A stretch of DNA of 64,000 nt from Tetracentron sinense (Eukaryota; Streptophyta; Magnoliopsida; Trochodendrales; Trochodendraceae), in the NCBI GenBank assembly GCA_015143295.1, contig CM026574.1:12836938-12900937 (forward strand). The letters run 5' to 3'. Each line of letters opens with the position of its first letter. The first letter of the stretch is position 1. The position numbers and the translations under genes are program-made. This document shows, one piece after another, positions 43,500 through 55,640 of the stretch. Under the pieces are notes generated by a model. It was given only the letters and a program-made list of their open reading frames with translations, was not told the DNA's origin and made no database searches.

Positions 43500-45294
43500 T
43501 GTCACGCCCAAAAAATCAATACAATTCATATCTCATAAATGCATGGATTTCTAGGCATCGACTTGGAACAAATCTCAAGACTAAATGGAAATAATTCAAA
43601 TTAATCTATTAAACAGAAGTGTATATCGAGCCACTAATATAAATCAACGACAATAACCAAATAAAAGGAACATTTTTCAATCTCAATTTAATAATCACCT
43701 AAACAAGTTCCTTAAACAACCCAATAAAAATCTAACTAAAACAAAGAGTTCCACGGACTAACCAAGCTTCTGCTGACTTCTAATTTCCTCAAGTCTCTCA
43801 TGAAAAGATAGAATATAATAAGGGTGAGCACGATGGCTCAGTAAAAGAACACAACCAACAAGCAATAATTATATCATAATAGATGCAATAAATTATGCAA
43901 CAAAATATTACAACATATGCAATTTATTTATACACAAGTTTCACAATTTACCATTAATTCAATTATTGGTCATGGTCTCATGTCCATAGGATTCAAACTG
44001 ATATCGTCCTACTCACATTCTTTTACTGGCAACACTAAGCTCATCCAGTCGGGTTCTCACAAAGTTCGCCCTTCATTTATTTGATCTAACGAGTGTCTAA
44101 CTCCATTAGTCAAAGGGTTATTTGGTTTATCATTGATATTCCAATACTATTCTTGGGATCACATTAAGTTTACCCAATTTTCACTTTTGGGCTCCCACAA
44201 AGTTCACCCGAGGATTCTCTTCTAGGCATCGTACTAAAGTCCTCTCACAAGCGAACCTCACTCAAGGTTTTTGGTCTTTTATTAAAATCTGAATTTATTA
44301 AATGATATACAAGACAATATTCATAGATTAAACATGACCTGTATATCAACAATTAATAAACAAAATAATAATTGACAAAAGTATGCATGATTTCATCTCA
44401 TAATTAAGACTATTAAATATAAATAATATATTTAATTAAAGTATCTTAGAAAAATTAATGTGAAAAATATCTCTTTTCCTGTTTTTTATTTTCGACTAAG
44501 GTTTTAACCCACAAAACTATTAATTTTGGAAAACCTTTCTCCACGAAAGTTGTAGATCTTTTCGAGCTCTTCGAAATGATGTACTGTCGGACCAAAATCG
44601 AACTTAAAGTCATAAAGTTATGACCCGTATACCAAAACTGGATAAATTTCCTTTAAATTAATTTAATTATGAAAATTCATCAATTATAATCTCCTAGATT
44701 TCTCATATTTTCTTCCGTAAAATTCAGTTCAATGGTTTTCATCCCTAAATTCAATACAATGTTTTTTCTGACATTTAATTCATTTATGAGTAATTATAGA
44801 TGTAAAATAAGAGTTAGAACAACAAGATTTAAATAACAAAATATACTAAGTTTAATTCCAGGATTTTAAGAATTACTTAAAACATTACTTAGAATTTTAA
44901 ATTGTAATTTATAAGTTTCTAGCATGGATCATCATTCATATAAATCCAAAACATAATTAAAATCTAGAACTAAGGTAGAATATTCACTTGCCTCAACAAT
45001 TTAATCTACCACATGGAAGAACAAGCTTTAAAATCGAGATCTCCTTCCTTGAAAACTCTTCCAAATGTGAAAACCCTACTTTTCTTTTCTCTCAAATTTT
45101 ATTCTCTAGAGATTGTGTTATGTGTATTCTAAAATTAGGTTTACCACTTTTTATTTATATCAACTCTATTATTTATTTACCAGAATGTCATTAGTGACTC
45201 TTGTTTGTCTATATTTCTAATTAAATCTCATTCAAGGTTATTCTTATTCCCTCATTTATTTTCACACTAGCTAATTAATTTCTAGGTCACTACA
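43500..45294. repeat. Probable solo LTR, about 1.8 kb
   Basis: It starts TGTCACGCCC and ends TCACTACA, the TG...CA form of a common class of plant LTRs that begin TGTCACG. No internal domain and no clear flanking duplication were found, so a truncated element is possible. Confidence 0.45.
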
Positions 45295-45405
45295 ATTAAT
45301 CCTGAAAATAGCTCGAATCGAGTGTTCATAAGCCGGGGTGAGCTTCATATCGTTCTGAAAGATTGGTTTGCGTTGAACCCGAGTTTGTTTGATTCTTTAC
45401 ATTTT

Positions 45406-48134
45406 TTTAATGAATGGTGGTGATGAATCTAGGGCATCGAATTCAGTTCAATTGGTTTTTGAAAAAATGGATTTTGAGTTAAATCCAGAAAGAGCGTGGA
45501 GAAATGCAACAGATCTACATGACTGCAGCTACATGACAACATTGAAGCTAATTTACTATACAAATAATACTTCCAGTTGCATAAATTATGGTAAATGCAT
45601 TTATATTTGTAGAATACATTGAACCAAATTTATATGGATTAAGTATCCCAAATAACTTTGTCGGTGTGTGATCTTTATCTTTAAATGGAAGGTCATTGTT
45701 CAGATATGCCCTAATGAGCCCGATTGGTCTGAAGCCATCATAGAAAAGAAATTTGTGGGTTGCAGGGATGAATCAGAATTCCCAAACCTATCTTTAAGAT
45801 ATTTGGAAGGTTTCTAAATTAGTTATTGGAGGGTTTTTAAAGTAGTTTACTGAAGTTGTGAAGAACTGTAGGATCTCTATGTAGAGGATTTCTAATGACC
45901 AGTCAAGTAGTCAAGCTTCTATGACCTCTCCTTTGGTTATGGGCACGTGATTTTTATTACAGAGGAATTCTGCAACAGTAGTCAAGTCTTAGAGTAGTGA
46001 AGCATATACTAAACTAGCAGGCATTCCAGAAACTATGGTTCATAACCTGATCATTGTTTTGAAAGTTTGACGCCTACCCCAAGACAAAATGGCCCAATTG
46101 GGACAGGGATCATAAAAAAAACTACTAGAAGAAATGAAAAGCATCTAAAAAATATCAGACCAAATCAATTTCGATTTGCTGTTCCTTTATAAATCCACAT
46201 ATACAAAATCAATGTCTGTCGTTGGTGGGAATCCTGTTTTTCAGAAGTTCATCTCTTTATCTGTGATTTCCACAATTTCTGCCAGGTAATTCTCTCAGCG
46301 AAGAACTATGAAATTCTTGTGTTTGATTAAAACAAAAGAATGGTTTCATGCTTTAATATTGGAAATGCGTTGAATATGATTCATACTATCAAACAGATTC
46401 AATGCAAGCCCACTAGAAAGTAGAAGCTGATTGGCTTACTCGACTCTAGACTATTTATGGGCAAATAAGCAGGGATTTTCTCTCCCTATTCATAAGGAAA
46501 GTGAAAATGTTGATTAGCCATAGCCCCAAAGTTTAATTTGCCCCAAAACTTACTGATAGGATAACCTTGGCAATGAACCACAAATATTGGACACTCGAAA
46601 CAGGCCGGCCCAAGCCATTTGGAGGCCTAAAGCGAAAAATTCTATTGGGGCTTTTTTTTAATTTTATTAATATTATTAAAAAAAAAATTTAACTATAAAT
46701 GGGGCCTTTTTAATAATCTAAATGGGTTTTTTTTTTTTTTAAAAAAAATATTCTAAATGGGGCCTTTTTAATATTATTTTTTTATTATTTTTAATGGGGC
46801 CGAAAGCAAAGGCTTTGATGGCCTAATGGACGGGCCGGCCCTGACTCAAAACACCCAGAAGCAAAACCCACCAAAACAGGGAAGCAGCTCTATGGTTTTC
46901 TACAAGTTGTTTGGCATAGAAAAATGGAAAATTATAAACTTTTTATTCTCTTTTACTTTTTTCAGAGTTTTCTTCTTTGAGATTAAAATAATTGGTGGTC
47001 CATCAATAAACCTTCAGAAAAATGTAGAAATATATGAAACCTTACCATAGACTTTTGTTGTGACAACCTTATCTGACCATCCCTATGTTAAACCTCCAAC
47101 TAACTGCAAATCAAGTCTACTACACATTCTTAGATATTGGTGTTTGGTGCACTCAATCATACATCTATTAGTGTACATTCTCATACATTGGTAGGTATAA
47201 ATGTAATCTATACTATAAGGTTTGAGTACCATGAATGGTCCCACTTAGAAAAATCGTTAGATTAGAAACCTTTTTATTGAATCTGCGAAACCGTTTGATG
47301 CACTTTCCTTTTTAAAGTAAAAAATTATCTAACTTCTTTTGGACTTGTGGGCATCTACTGACCTACCTCTTATCCCTACTATGGGGGACTATGTAGGGAT
47401 GTCAATGGCTCGGCCTGATTAAGTAGTTGGATAGTCCTGAACTTAGAGCCTTAGCCTGGGATTGTGTCGAGGCTGTTGCTTCTCATGACAACTGCAAGGT
47501 AATAATGATTGGTTTCATTTACCAATTATTTCTTTTTGTCAATGCTTTCAGTGCTTGGTTCTTTTTGTCAATGCTTTCAGTGCTTGGTTCTGCATAATTC
47601 CGCACTGCTGCTTGATAAATCTGTTTATTGTCATAACTTTTTATACTTTGTGGATAGTATCTATTAGATTATGAAAGTTGAAAAAAGATTCCAAGAGATT
47701 AGAAGAGTGGTATTTTTTCCATTTCTCATCCATCTGGCTCGCTTACTACACGCAATGCTGTGTATGCTCTTCCTTATTCAAATTTATCTTTTCATTAATG
47801 AATTGTATTTAAGTTTCAGTTCTTTTTTTTATTTACTCACTGTCGCATTGGATTGTGGTTCTCTTTATCCATTTATTCATGCGTTGTCATAACTATTTTT
47901 ACTTTGTATTAGTATGTAATTAGATTCCGAAAGTTGAAAAAGGTTGAAAGAGAATAGAGAGGTATTCTCTCCAAAGTGGCATTGCTTTTGTTTATCCATC
48001 CCGTCTTGCTTATTACACGTACTTTTTTTATTTACCAGGCAATTCTCTTTTTTTTACTATGCTTAGTGCGTGTTACTACTATTCAACAATAATTAGGATC
48101 ATCTTTCCCGTGCATTGCATGGGGTATTTACTAG
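45406..48134 (+). mobile_element. Block B: Helitron-like element with exon-like host pieces
   Basis: This is a fuller copy of block A. The 3' end is CCCGTGC-ATT-GCATGGG (48107-48123), seven bases, then CTAG (48131-48134) with T after it. Exon-like pieces are 45410-45585, 45704-45817 (37 codons and a stop, preceded by TTGTTCAG), 46212-46285 (ATG start, donor GTAATT) and 47427-47498 (24 codons between TAG and GTAATA). I do not recognise the parent protein, and the first two pieces do not join in one frame. The 5' TC start was not found. Confidence 0.65.
46601..46843. mobile_element. hAT-type MITE, 243 bp, with empty site in block A
   Basis: The ends are CAGGCCGGCCC and GGGCCGGCCCTG. It is flanked by ACTCGAAA (46593-46600) and ACTCAAAA (46844-46851), an 8-bp duplication with one change. 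Block A has the uninterrupted site ACTCGAAACACCC near 39138. The interior is T/A-rich. Confidence 0.85.
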
Positions 48135-48640
48135 TATATATATAGAGAGAGAGAGAGAGAGATCTGAGGTTCATAAATTAGTGACTTTTTTATTATTCCA
48201 TACACCCCGCCCCTTACGCCAGTGGTGGGGTGTGGCCTCTCTGTCGAGGGAGGATTAGGGATCCAATCCCCCGTCCCAAATTCCCAAACTAACTACTAAC
48301 CGTACTAACGTTGGTAAATGATATCCTAAGGAAAAAAAATTTACCTTCCAAAAAACAAGAAAAAAAAAATTCTTTATTTCATTTGTAACTAATTGAAATT
48401 TAACTACTGTTTTGTACAATACAATTGTTTATTTAATCCAAATTGTCCATAAAAAGGCTGTCAAGGACCGACTTGGATTTGGATCAATCCGATTTGGATC
48501 CAAGTAAACATATGCTTGCCCCAATTCAATTTGAGAGTTGTCGAATCTAAATACAGGTTTCTATCTTTTAACAACTCTAAGATCCGGATCCAGATTCGGA
48601 TGTGAGTCGGACCGAATATAATTAATTAATAAGAGCAAAT

Positions 48641-48702
<62 letters not shown>
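48135..48702. repeat. Microsatellites and SINE-like piece (block B)
   Basis: A TATATAGAGAGAG run lies at 48136-48163 and a SINE-like piece at 48200-48280. An uninterrupted AT run of about 58 bp lies at 48644-48701. Block C has the same layout with a shorter AT run. Confidence 0.6.
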
Positions 48703-48704
<2 letters not shown>

Positions 48705-49031
48705 AGTATTCTAATGAGCCATGCTGAGCGGTCCCTAATAACGTGAAATGTGGTGGGTTGCTCTAAAATTCAACCGTTGGATATCAAGATGGATCTATCA
48801 AGAGACACATAGAAAAAAAATAATCTTGATCAAACACTTATAGACCATCCGATTGGAGATGGGAAGATTAGCTATTTCTATAAACTTAATGCTGATAAAT
48901 TAGGATCTAATTGAACGGTCTAAACATGTCCAATCAGACTGATTTTTTGAGACATGTCTCCCAATGGACCCACCTCAACATCCAACTGTTGGATTTAAAA
49001 ATAAATTTGAGCATAGCTCATTACTATCCTT

Positions 49032-49040
<9 letters not shown>
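48703..49040. mobile_element. Fold-back MITE, block B copy with deleted right arm
   Basis: It is collinear with 41262-41628. The GACTCATTAAAAGCTTTAAT arm present in blocks A and C is missing. Confidence 0.55.
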
Positions 49041-49062
<22 letters not shown>

Positions 49063-49178
49063 CCCCCGTGCGATGCACGGGAGTACAAAAGAAATATGAA
49101 AAGATAATAATTACAAAAAGTTGAGATAAACGTGAGAGAACACTCTTGGAAAATCTTAGAAGGAGTTGTGTCCTTTCA

Positions 49179-49361
<183 letters not shown>

Positions 49362-51949
49362 TTAGACATGTAATGGATCTTAAAGTACTATTTCTGCATC
49401 TCCCTGACCAAATCCACCCACATTGGGATTACTAGTACAGTAGGAATATATGTGACAAATAAAAATGAGGAGACTTAATAGGTGGGGATAGAGAGAGAAA
49501 AGTGGGGGGAGGGACGCGTATCGACACACCCTTTATACGTGAGAGAAGAAAATGAGGAGACTTAATAGGTGGAGATAGAAAGAGAAAAGTGGGGGGAGGG
49601 ATACGTCTCTATACATCCTTATCCGTGTGAGAAAATAAAGGATCATAATCCTCTAAAATCTCTCAAATAGTTTTTGAATTGAGAGAGAGACGTGTGTTAG
49701 TGAAATAGTTAACGGTTGAGATTAAAGAAGGATGCCATGTGACATCCTTAAAACAGAACTCAATGGATTCATAAGATTGAATATTGGAGAACAAAGAAAT
49801 GGGGTTAGGTGGTACATGTGAGCACAGGATTTCAGTCCCTAAAAAAAAATCTCACGAGGATTGGTTAAGTGTTTAGAGTCACCACCTATTCATTCAGAAG
49901 GAATAAGTTTCCCTACATGTGGGATAAGGTCTTTGATCTACGTTTAGAGATCAGGGTAAAAGGTTCCATTAAGTTCGGGGAAGGGGTTAGGTACCCCGAC
50001 ACTTCCACTTTTAGTGGTTCCCTACTTCCTAGGTTTAAGCCGAATTAAAGTTCAAAGTTAATCAAATGCCAAAGTGTTTAAGTTAATATTAAGCTAAGAA
50101 AAAAAACCTAACTAGGGTCGAACCCATGTTGGGTTGCCTACGTATTCATATAGGAGTGAGATCAGACCGAGCGTAGTTCTAGTACGTAAGCCCGTGCTAA
50201 GGCTAGGAGTTGAGTGTGTACACCAAGGGTGGCTAATGGGCCTAATCTGGTGATTAGGATCTGCTTGACTAAGGTTGGTCAATGTGCAAGGTATGGGCCC
50301 CGTAGGCCAAGGAATAGTTCGGTAGACTAGGGTTTGGGCCCGGTAGGCCAAGGATGAAACCCGGAGGCTAAGGGGTGTGTTAACCCAGGGTTAGGGATCT
50401 AACCAGGGTTAAAAGATGGTTAGGGTTACTAACCATGGTTCAAAAGTCTAAGATGTTCATTTTTTGGTCTTTTATATTTTTTTGATTTTGTTTGGAATTT
50501 TTCCAAATTTTTGTTGGGTTAAGAAGTGTTTAACCTTGGTTAAAGTTAAACAGGGGCCATTTTAACCATGGTTAAGGGTCAAAGTCAGTCAAAAATGGGC
50601 CCAGAAGGTGTGGCAGGGCTTAGAATTGGCCTCTTAGCAGGTCTGGGCCCTACACAAAACCCGAGATAAAAAATTCAAAGAACGGAGATAATCGAATTAC
50701 CTCCATTACAGTAAATTTTTAACCTGAGTTTATAAGGGTTTAACTGGGGTTAGGGATCACCCCTGGGTAAAGTAACAACACGTACAGAAAGTCTGAAGTC
50801 CAGGCAAGAGAAATGGCTTGGTCTCAGCCCAAGAGCAACTCAGGTGTAGGCCCCACAAGGACCCAAAGTTGCAAAAAAAGTGTCTATGTTGTCGGTACTT
50901 TGATTACTGATAGCTTGAACAGTTGGTTAACTCTAGTTTGGGAGCCTGCTAACCATGATTAGGCTAGGAGTTGTGGTCTAAAATTTTGTAGGGGTGTAGA
51001 GGAGAGTCAGGGTTCTCCATTGGACCTTGAGTGGACCCCAGGGCATAAGGTATGTGGGCTCCACAGTGGGCCCAAAATCACTATTATAAATAATAAAAAA
51101 CGTCGGTAATAGGATCATCGACAGAAAGGTAGATTTGGTTTAGGAGCAAACTAACCCTAGTTAGGGGTTGAGTTACGGTCTGAAAATTTGTGGGGGGTTA
51201 GCTAAGGTCCAGGTCTACCTAACCATGGCCTTGGAATTAACCAGGGCCTACCCTAACCCTAGTTAAGGAGCTGTTACAAGGAAAGTTCAATAGTGTCGGC
51301 AAACAAACTGCCAACACTATGCAGTTTTTCAAAAAAACCTGATTTCTCCCCATTGGAGGTGGACCAGTGCACGTATAGGGGGTTCCTCATGGTCTGAGGA
51401 CCCCCCAGACGGTAAGGGAACTTGCCATGCACGAAGGGAGGAGGGCTGCACCTAACTCACACCTCAAAGGAGGTCCCTCATGCCTACGGTCAAGGCAGGG
51501 GGATCCTTATCCTAGGTGAGACATCAACCTTAGAAGAAATAAGAAAAAAGGGACCCCCTGGAGTAGGACCAGGGGGTCTTACATTGATTTACAACCAAAG
51601 AGGAGAGTAGAGAGGCTATCCTACCAACATGGGGCTCCAGGTAGAGGTGGTGGCTGCAAGAGGAGCTGAGAAGCTGTGGTGAGCTCGGGGTAAGGCTACT
51701 GTAGGCCTAAGGGAAGTCTGGGAGTGGTTTCAGGTGGGAGTTACAGGTTGAAGAGGCTGGTGGAGCTCGGGCAGGGGTTCCCTATCGTTTTTTGGCTGTC
51801 TGAAACCAAGGGGGATGCCCTGGTACTTATAGAACAAAGGGAGGCTCTTGGGGGCATAATGGGTATTATAGGTGGCGTGGAGAACCAGTGGGAGCAGCCC
51901 CAAGGTGGCAGGGGGGAAGCTGATACGCGATCTGCAAGATTCAGGATAT

Positions 51950-52018
51950 GGCGGTAATTGGATTACCGCCAATATCAAAATAGGCTACTGGGAGATTGGC
52001 GGTAATCCAATTACCGCC
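51950..52018. repeat. Perfect inverted repeat, 24-bp arms, in the LTR
   Basis: Arm 51950-51973 (core GGCGGTAATTGGATTACCGC) is exactly inverse to 51995-52018, with a 21-nt spacer. Each arm is itself nearly palindromic. Confidence 0.95.
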
Positions 52019-52249
52019 AACAATGGACTTTGCCATTCGGGGCTAAGCCCTCACACACTTGGACTGAGTGGGGGATAGGATTTGCCATTTGGCGGGTTTC
52101 CCGCTTGGATTTTGAACTTGAGGGGTGTGGGCCCCACCTTAGTGGACCCCTATGGTTGGTGGGCCCTTGTTTCGGCCCACAAAGGCCTAGGCTTTTGGTT
52201 TTTGGGTTTTTTTGGACTGTTTAGTGGGCCTTGAGCTCGTGAGGGTTAT

Positions 52250-52530
52250 GGCCTAGGTTTTGCTAGGGCTTAGGTAGGGCTAGGTCTAGGGCTTGGTCTA
52301 GGGCAGACCTAGGGTTAGTCCTAGGGTTTAGCTAGGGTTAGCCTAGGATTTAGGTCTAGGGTTTGAGGATTTTTGGTAATGGGCCTTGAGCCCGAATAGT
52401 TTTACCTAAGGTCTAGGGTTCATGGCATACCTAGGGTTTAGCTAGGGTTTAGGGCTTAGGGCATACCTAGGGCTAGGGTTTAGGGTATGCCTATGGTCTA
52501 GCTAGGGTTTAGTCTAGGGTTACACAGGGT
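52250..52530. repeat. Degenerate TAGGGTTTAGG-type array
   Basis: CTAGGGTTTAG-like and CTAGGGCTTAGG-like units repeat irregularly. They resemble the plant telomere repeat TTTAGGG but lie inside the LTR and are not in register. Confidence 0.6.
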
Positions 52531-52660
52531 TTTAGGGGTAATGGGCCTTGCGCCCGAATGGTTTAGGTTCTACTAGGGACTCCATAGGGGGATGACCATG
52601 GTAGGGGGTGTAAAAATTTGGTGCTTACAACACATATTTCTTTTTATTATTGATAGATAT

Positions 52661-53842
52661 ACTACTTCCACACGATAATATAAAGAAACTAGCGGAGACC
52701 CCGTGCGATACACGAGATAAGAAGACAAAGGCATGAAATTAAAAATAATTTGAATAGAAATATAATAAATAAATTGTTATGTTACTCTAAACGACAGAAA
52801 TTAATCGAAAGTGGACGGGATAACTACAACTCCTTATAAATTGTGTATTCTTTGGGGCCCACCAATTTGGACAGGATAACTACAACTCCTTATAAATCGT
52901 GTATTCTTTGGGGAGATGGATAAAGATAGAGATGTGTGAGAAAATTTAGGAAGAAGTTGAGATGGGTTTGATTTTAAGATAGTAGACGAACGGTTTAACA
53001 TAGTAGACGAATGGTGGAGATTAAAGAGGAAAGCCACATGACACCTTTAAGATAGAACTCATATGATTGTTGAGATTGAAGATTGGAGGGCAAAGAGAGG
53101 AGGTTAGGTGGCACTTATTTCTTTATATTATAGATAGATAAGTGTCACCTAACCCCCTCTCTTTACTTTAATCTTCATTCCCAAGTTTCCTATGAGTTAT
53201 ATTTTAAGGATGCTATGTGGCATCCTTCTTTAATCTCAACCTTTAACTCTCTCTCGGACGTGTCTCTTTTAATTCAAAAATCATTGGAGATATTTTATGG
53301 GATTGTGATAAGAGTTTAGTCCCCACCTTTCAAGTTTGGGACCCACTACCTCATCCCAGAGCCCTCTCTAACTCCACTTCTGTAGAGTCCTCTCTTATCT
53401 CAAACTCCAACAAATTTGGGACCCACTATCTCATCAAGTTTCCAGGGACTCAAAAGTAGCCATATCATGTGCAGATGTTTGATATTTTAAAACATTATAA
53501 AAATGAAAAACAGAACATGTTTGACATTTGTAGCCACCAAAAAAAAAAAGTTGTCTATGGAAGATTTGCACCTGAGGCTAGCAAAATCCATTCATTTAAG
53601 TTTTTTTTTTGTTAAAGTATTGATTTAAATTTAATATTAAGAAACTTATGATTTTTCATTAAACATTATTAAAATAGTAACAAATTATTATTATAAAATC
53701 TAATAATGTCTATCAAATAATTTAAAAAAAACATATATATTATTAAAAATAAAAGTTATCAAATATTTAAAACTATATTACTTAATATTAATCATAGATA
53801 TTCTTAAATTATTACTCGTGCATCGCACGGGGTCTCTCCTAG
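52661..53842 (+). mobile_element. Plus-strand Helitron, interrupted by another Helitron
   Basis: The 5' piece (52661-52688) and main body (53139-53842) join to read ATATAAAGAAATAAGTGTCA, exactly as in the uninterrupted copy at 42436. The 3' end has the hairpin CGTGCATCGCACG and CTAG at 53839-53842 followed by T. It is non-autonomous. Confidence 0.8.
52689..53138 (-). mobile_element. Nested minus-strand Helitron, 450 bp
   Basis: On the minus strand it begins TCTATCTATAATATAAAG and ends with the hairpin CGTGTATCGCACG, then CTAG (52692-52689). It sits exactly between A (52688) and T (53139) of the host Helitron, the diagnostic AT insertion site without duplication. Confidence 0.85.
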
Positions 53843-53859
53843 TATACTTCATAGAAATA

Positions 53860-54291
53860 AGACTTTCTTTATTTGCTCTCCAAACTCTCATCTCTTCAAT
53901 CCCATATGTTTTATCTTAGAAATGACATGAGACTTTTCTCTTTAATCCTGACCATTCAGGCTTGAGACCCACTGTCTCATCCTAGAGCCCTCTCTATCTC
54001 CACTATTGTAAAGTCCTCTCTTATCTCCAACTCTTGGGTGTATTAATTTAAGTCGAATATTAAGAGATTTATGACTTTATATTAAATATTATTAAAATAA
54101 TAATGACATATTATTATAAAATCAGTTAATTAATACAAATAATAATGTTTATCAAATAAAAATAAAATTATATTATTAAATATAAAATGTATTAAATATT
54201 TTTAAAATATATTACTTAATATTTAAATAAATAAATAATATTATTTAATTTTAAATATATTTAATTAATACCCTGCATCACGGCTCTCTAG
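53860..54291 (+). mobile_element. Degenerate Helitron relative
   Basis: GACCCACTGTCTCATCCTAG and AGCCCTCTCTATCTCCAC match the body of the neighbouring Helitrons. A weak hairpin precedes CTAG at 54288-54291. Confidence 0.5.
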
Positions 54292-55504
54292 TCTCTACTA
54301 GTTAGTGACATATGGCAATCACATAGTGATATTGGTAGATAACTCTTGGGCAGTTATAAATTTTTTTTCTGTTTAAAAATTGTTAAACTTTGAATTGACA
54401 AAACTGTTCACCCGCAAATAGTTTTTGCATTGGGCGGTGCATCACCGACGAGAAAGAGTTTTTTTCAGTCATTGACTCCATACATTTTCAGTTACAATAT
54501 TTAAGAGGCCACTCAAAGAGGGAAAGATTGATCACGGTTTGTTTCTTTAAAGGTGCATACTTAATTTTCCATGGTAGGTTTAGAAGTGTCACAGGATGGT
54601 TGGCCTTTCAAGAGAAGGGGAAATGACCGTGCTTCCAATCATCAAAGAGAACCTCATTATGACAAAACCTATACAAAACATGATAAAGCTCCAATTACTT
54701 AAATGTCTGCTAATAAGAGTAATAGAAACAGATTTTCAGAGATGGACTTCTATAATTTATAGATGATGAAGGCTTCACGAACAAGTTAATTAACAGAGTC
54801 AGATTGGACAGGTGGATTTGTTTGAACTTTTTCTCATTACTGTCCATTAATTTTATGTTTTAGATCTAAACGGACTTGACGTCTTCAAGATATTTACAGT
54901 AGGCAATAGAAGTCGGAATGGAAGGAGAAAGCATGTAATTGTGGCAGATTCCAATTTGGGACGGGTTCTGCAATGTAACATGTTTGACAGTGTGATATGT
55001 ATTCATTGATTTTTTTTTACCTTCCCACATCTTTCTAAGATATTATTTCTAGGGATTCCACTCTCACCTTCCCGTATTGCTTTTTTTTTTTTGCCCCGCT
55101 ACTGAGAAATACAAATAATTTTATTTCTGATTTGGTTTGGTTTTTGCACTGAATTTCCTACGAATTTGATGATTTGCCTTTGGTTCAATTAAAAAAGGTT
55201 CTTCATCTTCCCTTTTTTGGGGTTTGTGTTTGGCTTTTAGTGTTAAATTTTTAGGTTACAGATCTCATTAGGACATGGGTCTTGTGTACCTTTTTTTTAC
55301 CCTTTTTATACAATTGCAGAGTTACCCATTTATATTTAGTCTTTCTGGAATAGGGGACAAATTGATACCCTTTTTTTTTTGCACTTGAAATTGATACGTA
55401 ACTAACATGTGTACCATGTGTACTTCAGTGTTAGTGGTCTTCTTCCTGGATCAGATTATTCTCATGTGTGGGGGTAGGTATTGTATGAAGTGGGTAGTTT
55501 TATA
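54292..55504. other. Gene-free stretch with T-rich runs
   Basis: No coding or repeat family was recognised. T runs occur near 55081 and 55371. Confidence 0.5.
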
Positions 55505-55640
55505 CTAGCAAATACCCCATGCATAATAATATAATTTATATTATTTGGTAGACATTATTAGTTTATTAAATAATTGGTAATTAACTATTAATTAATAGAA
55601 CACTATTAAATTTTTTTTAAAATTAGGTAATATCATAATT
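55505..55640 (-). mobile_element. Possible minus-strand Helitron 3' end
   Basis: CTAG at 55505-55508 is followed by AAATACCCCATGCATAATAA, an eroded form of the CCCGTGC/GCATGGG hairpin end. It runs into AT-rich sequence. The 5' end is not visible. Confidence 0.35.

Larger units (their letters stand above)
49817..52629. repeat. Solo LTR-like element, 2,813 bp, nested in the Helitron
   Basis: It starts TGTGAGCAC and ends GTGCTTACA, short inverted ends of the TG...CA type. Comparison with block A (GTAGCACATATTT) shows a simple insertion at this site with a possible CACA duplication. Leader-like features include AATCTCACGAGGATTGG and GTCACCACCTATTCA. No internal retrotransposon domain is present, so a solo LTR is most likely. 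Block C carries the same insertion at the same site from 62984. Open frames at 51422-52224 are not recognised. Confidence 0.65.

Noticed and set aside
47671-47892. 73-codon open frame present in all three blocks (also 40213-40434 and 60837-61058)
   Set aside because: It is Leu/Phe-rich and lies just before the Helitron end. It is near-identical only because the block is duplicated, and it matches no known family.
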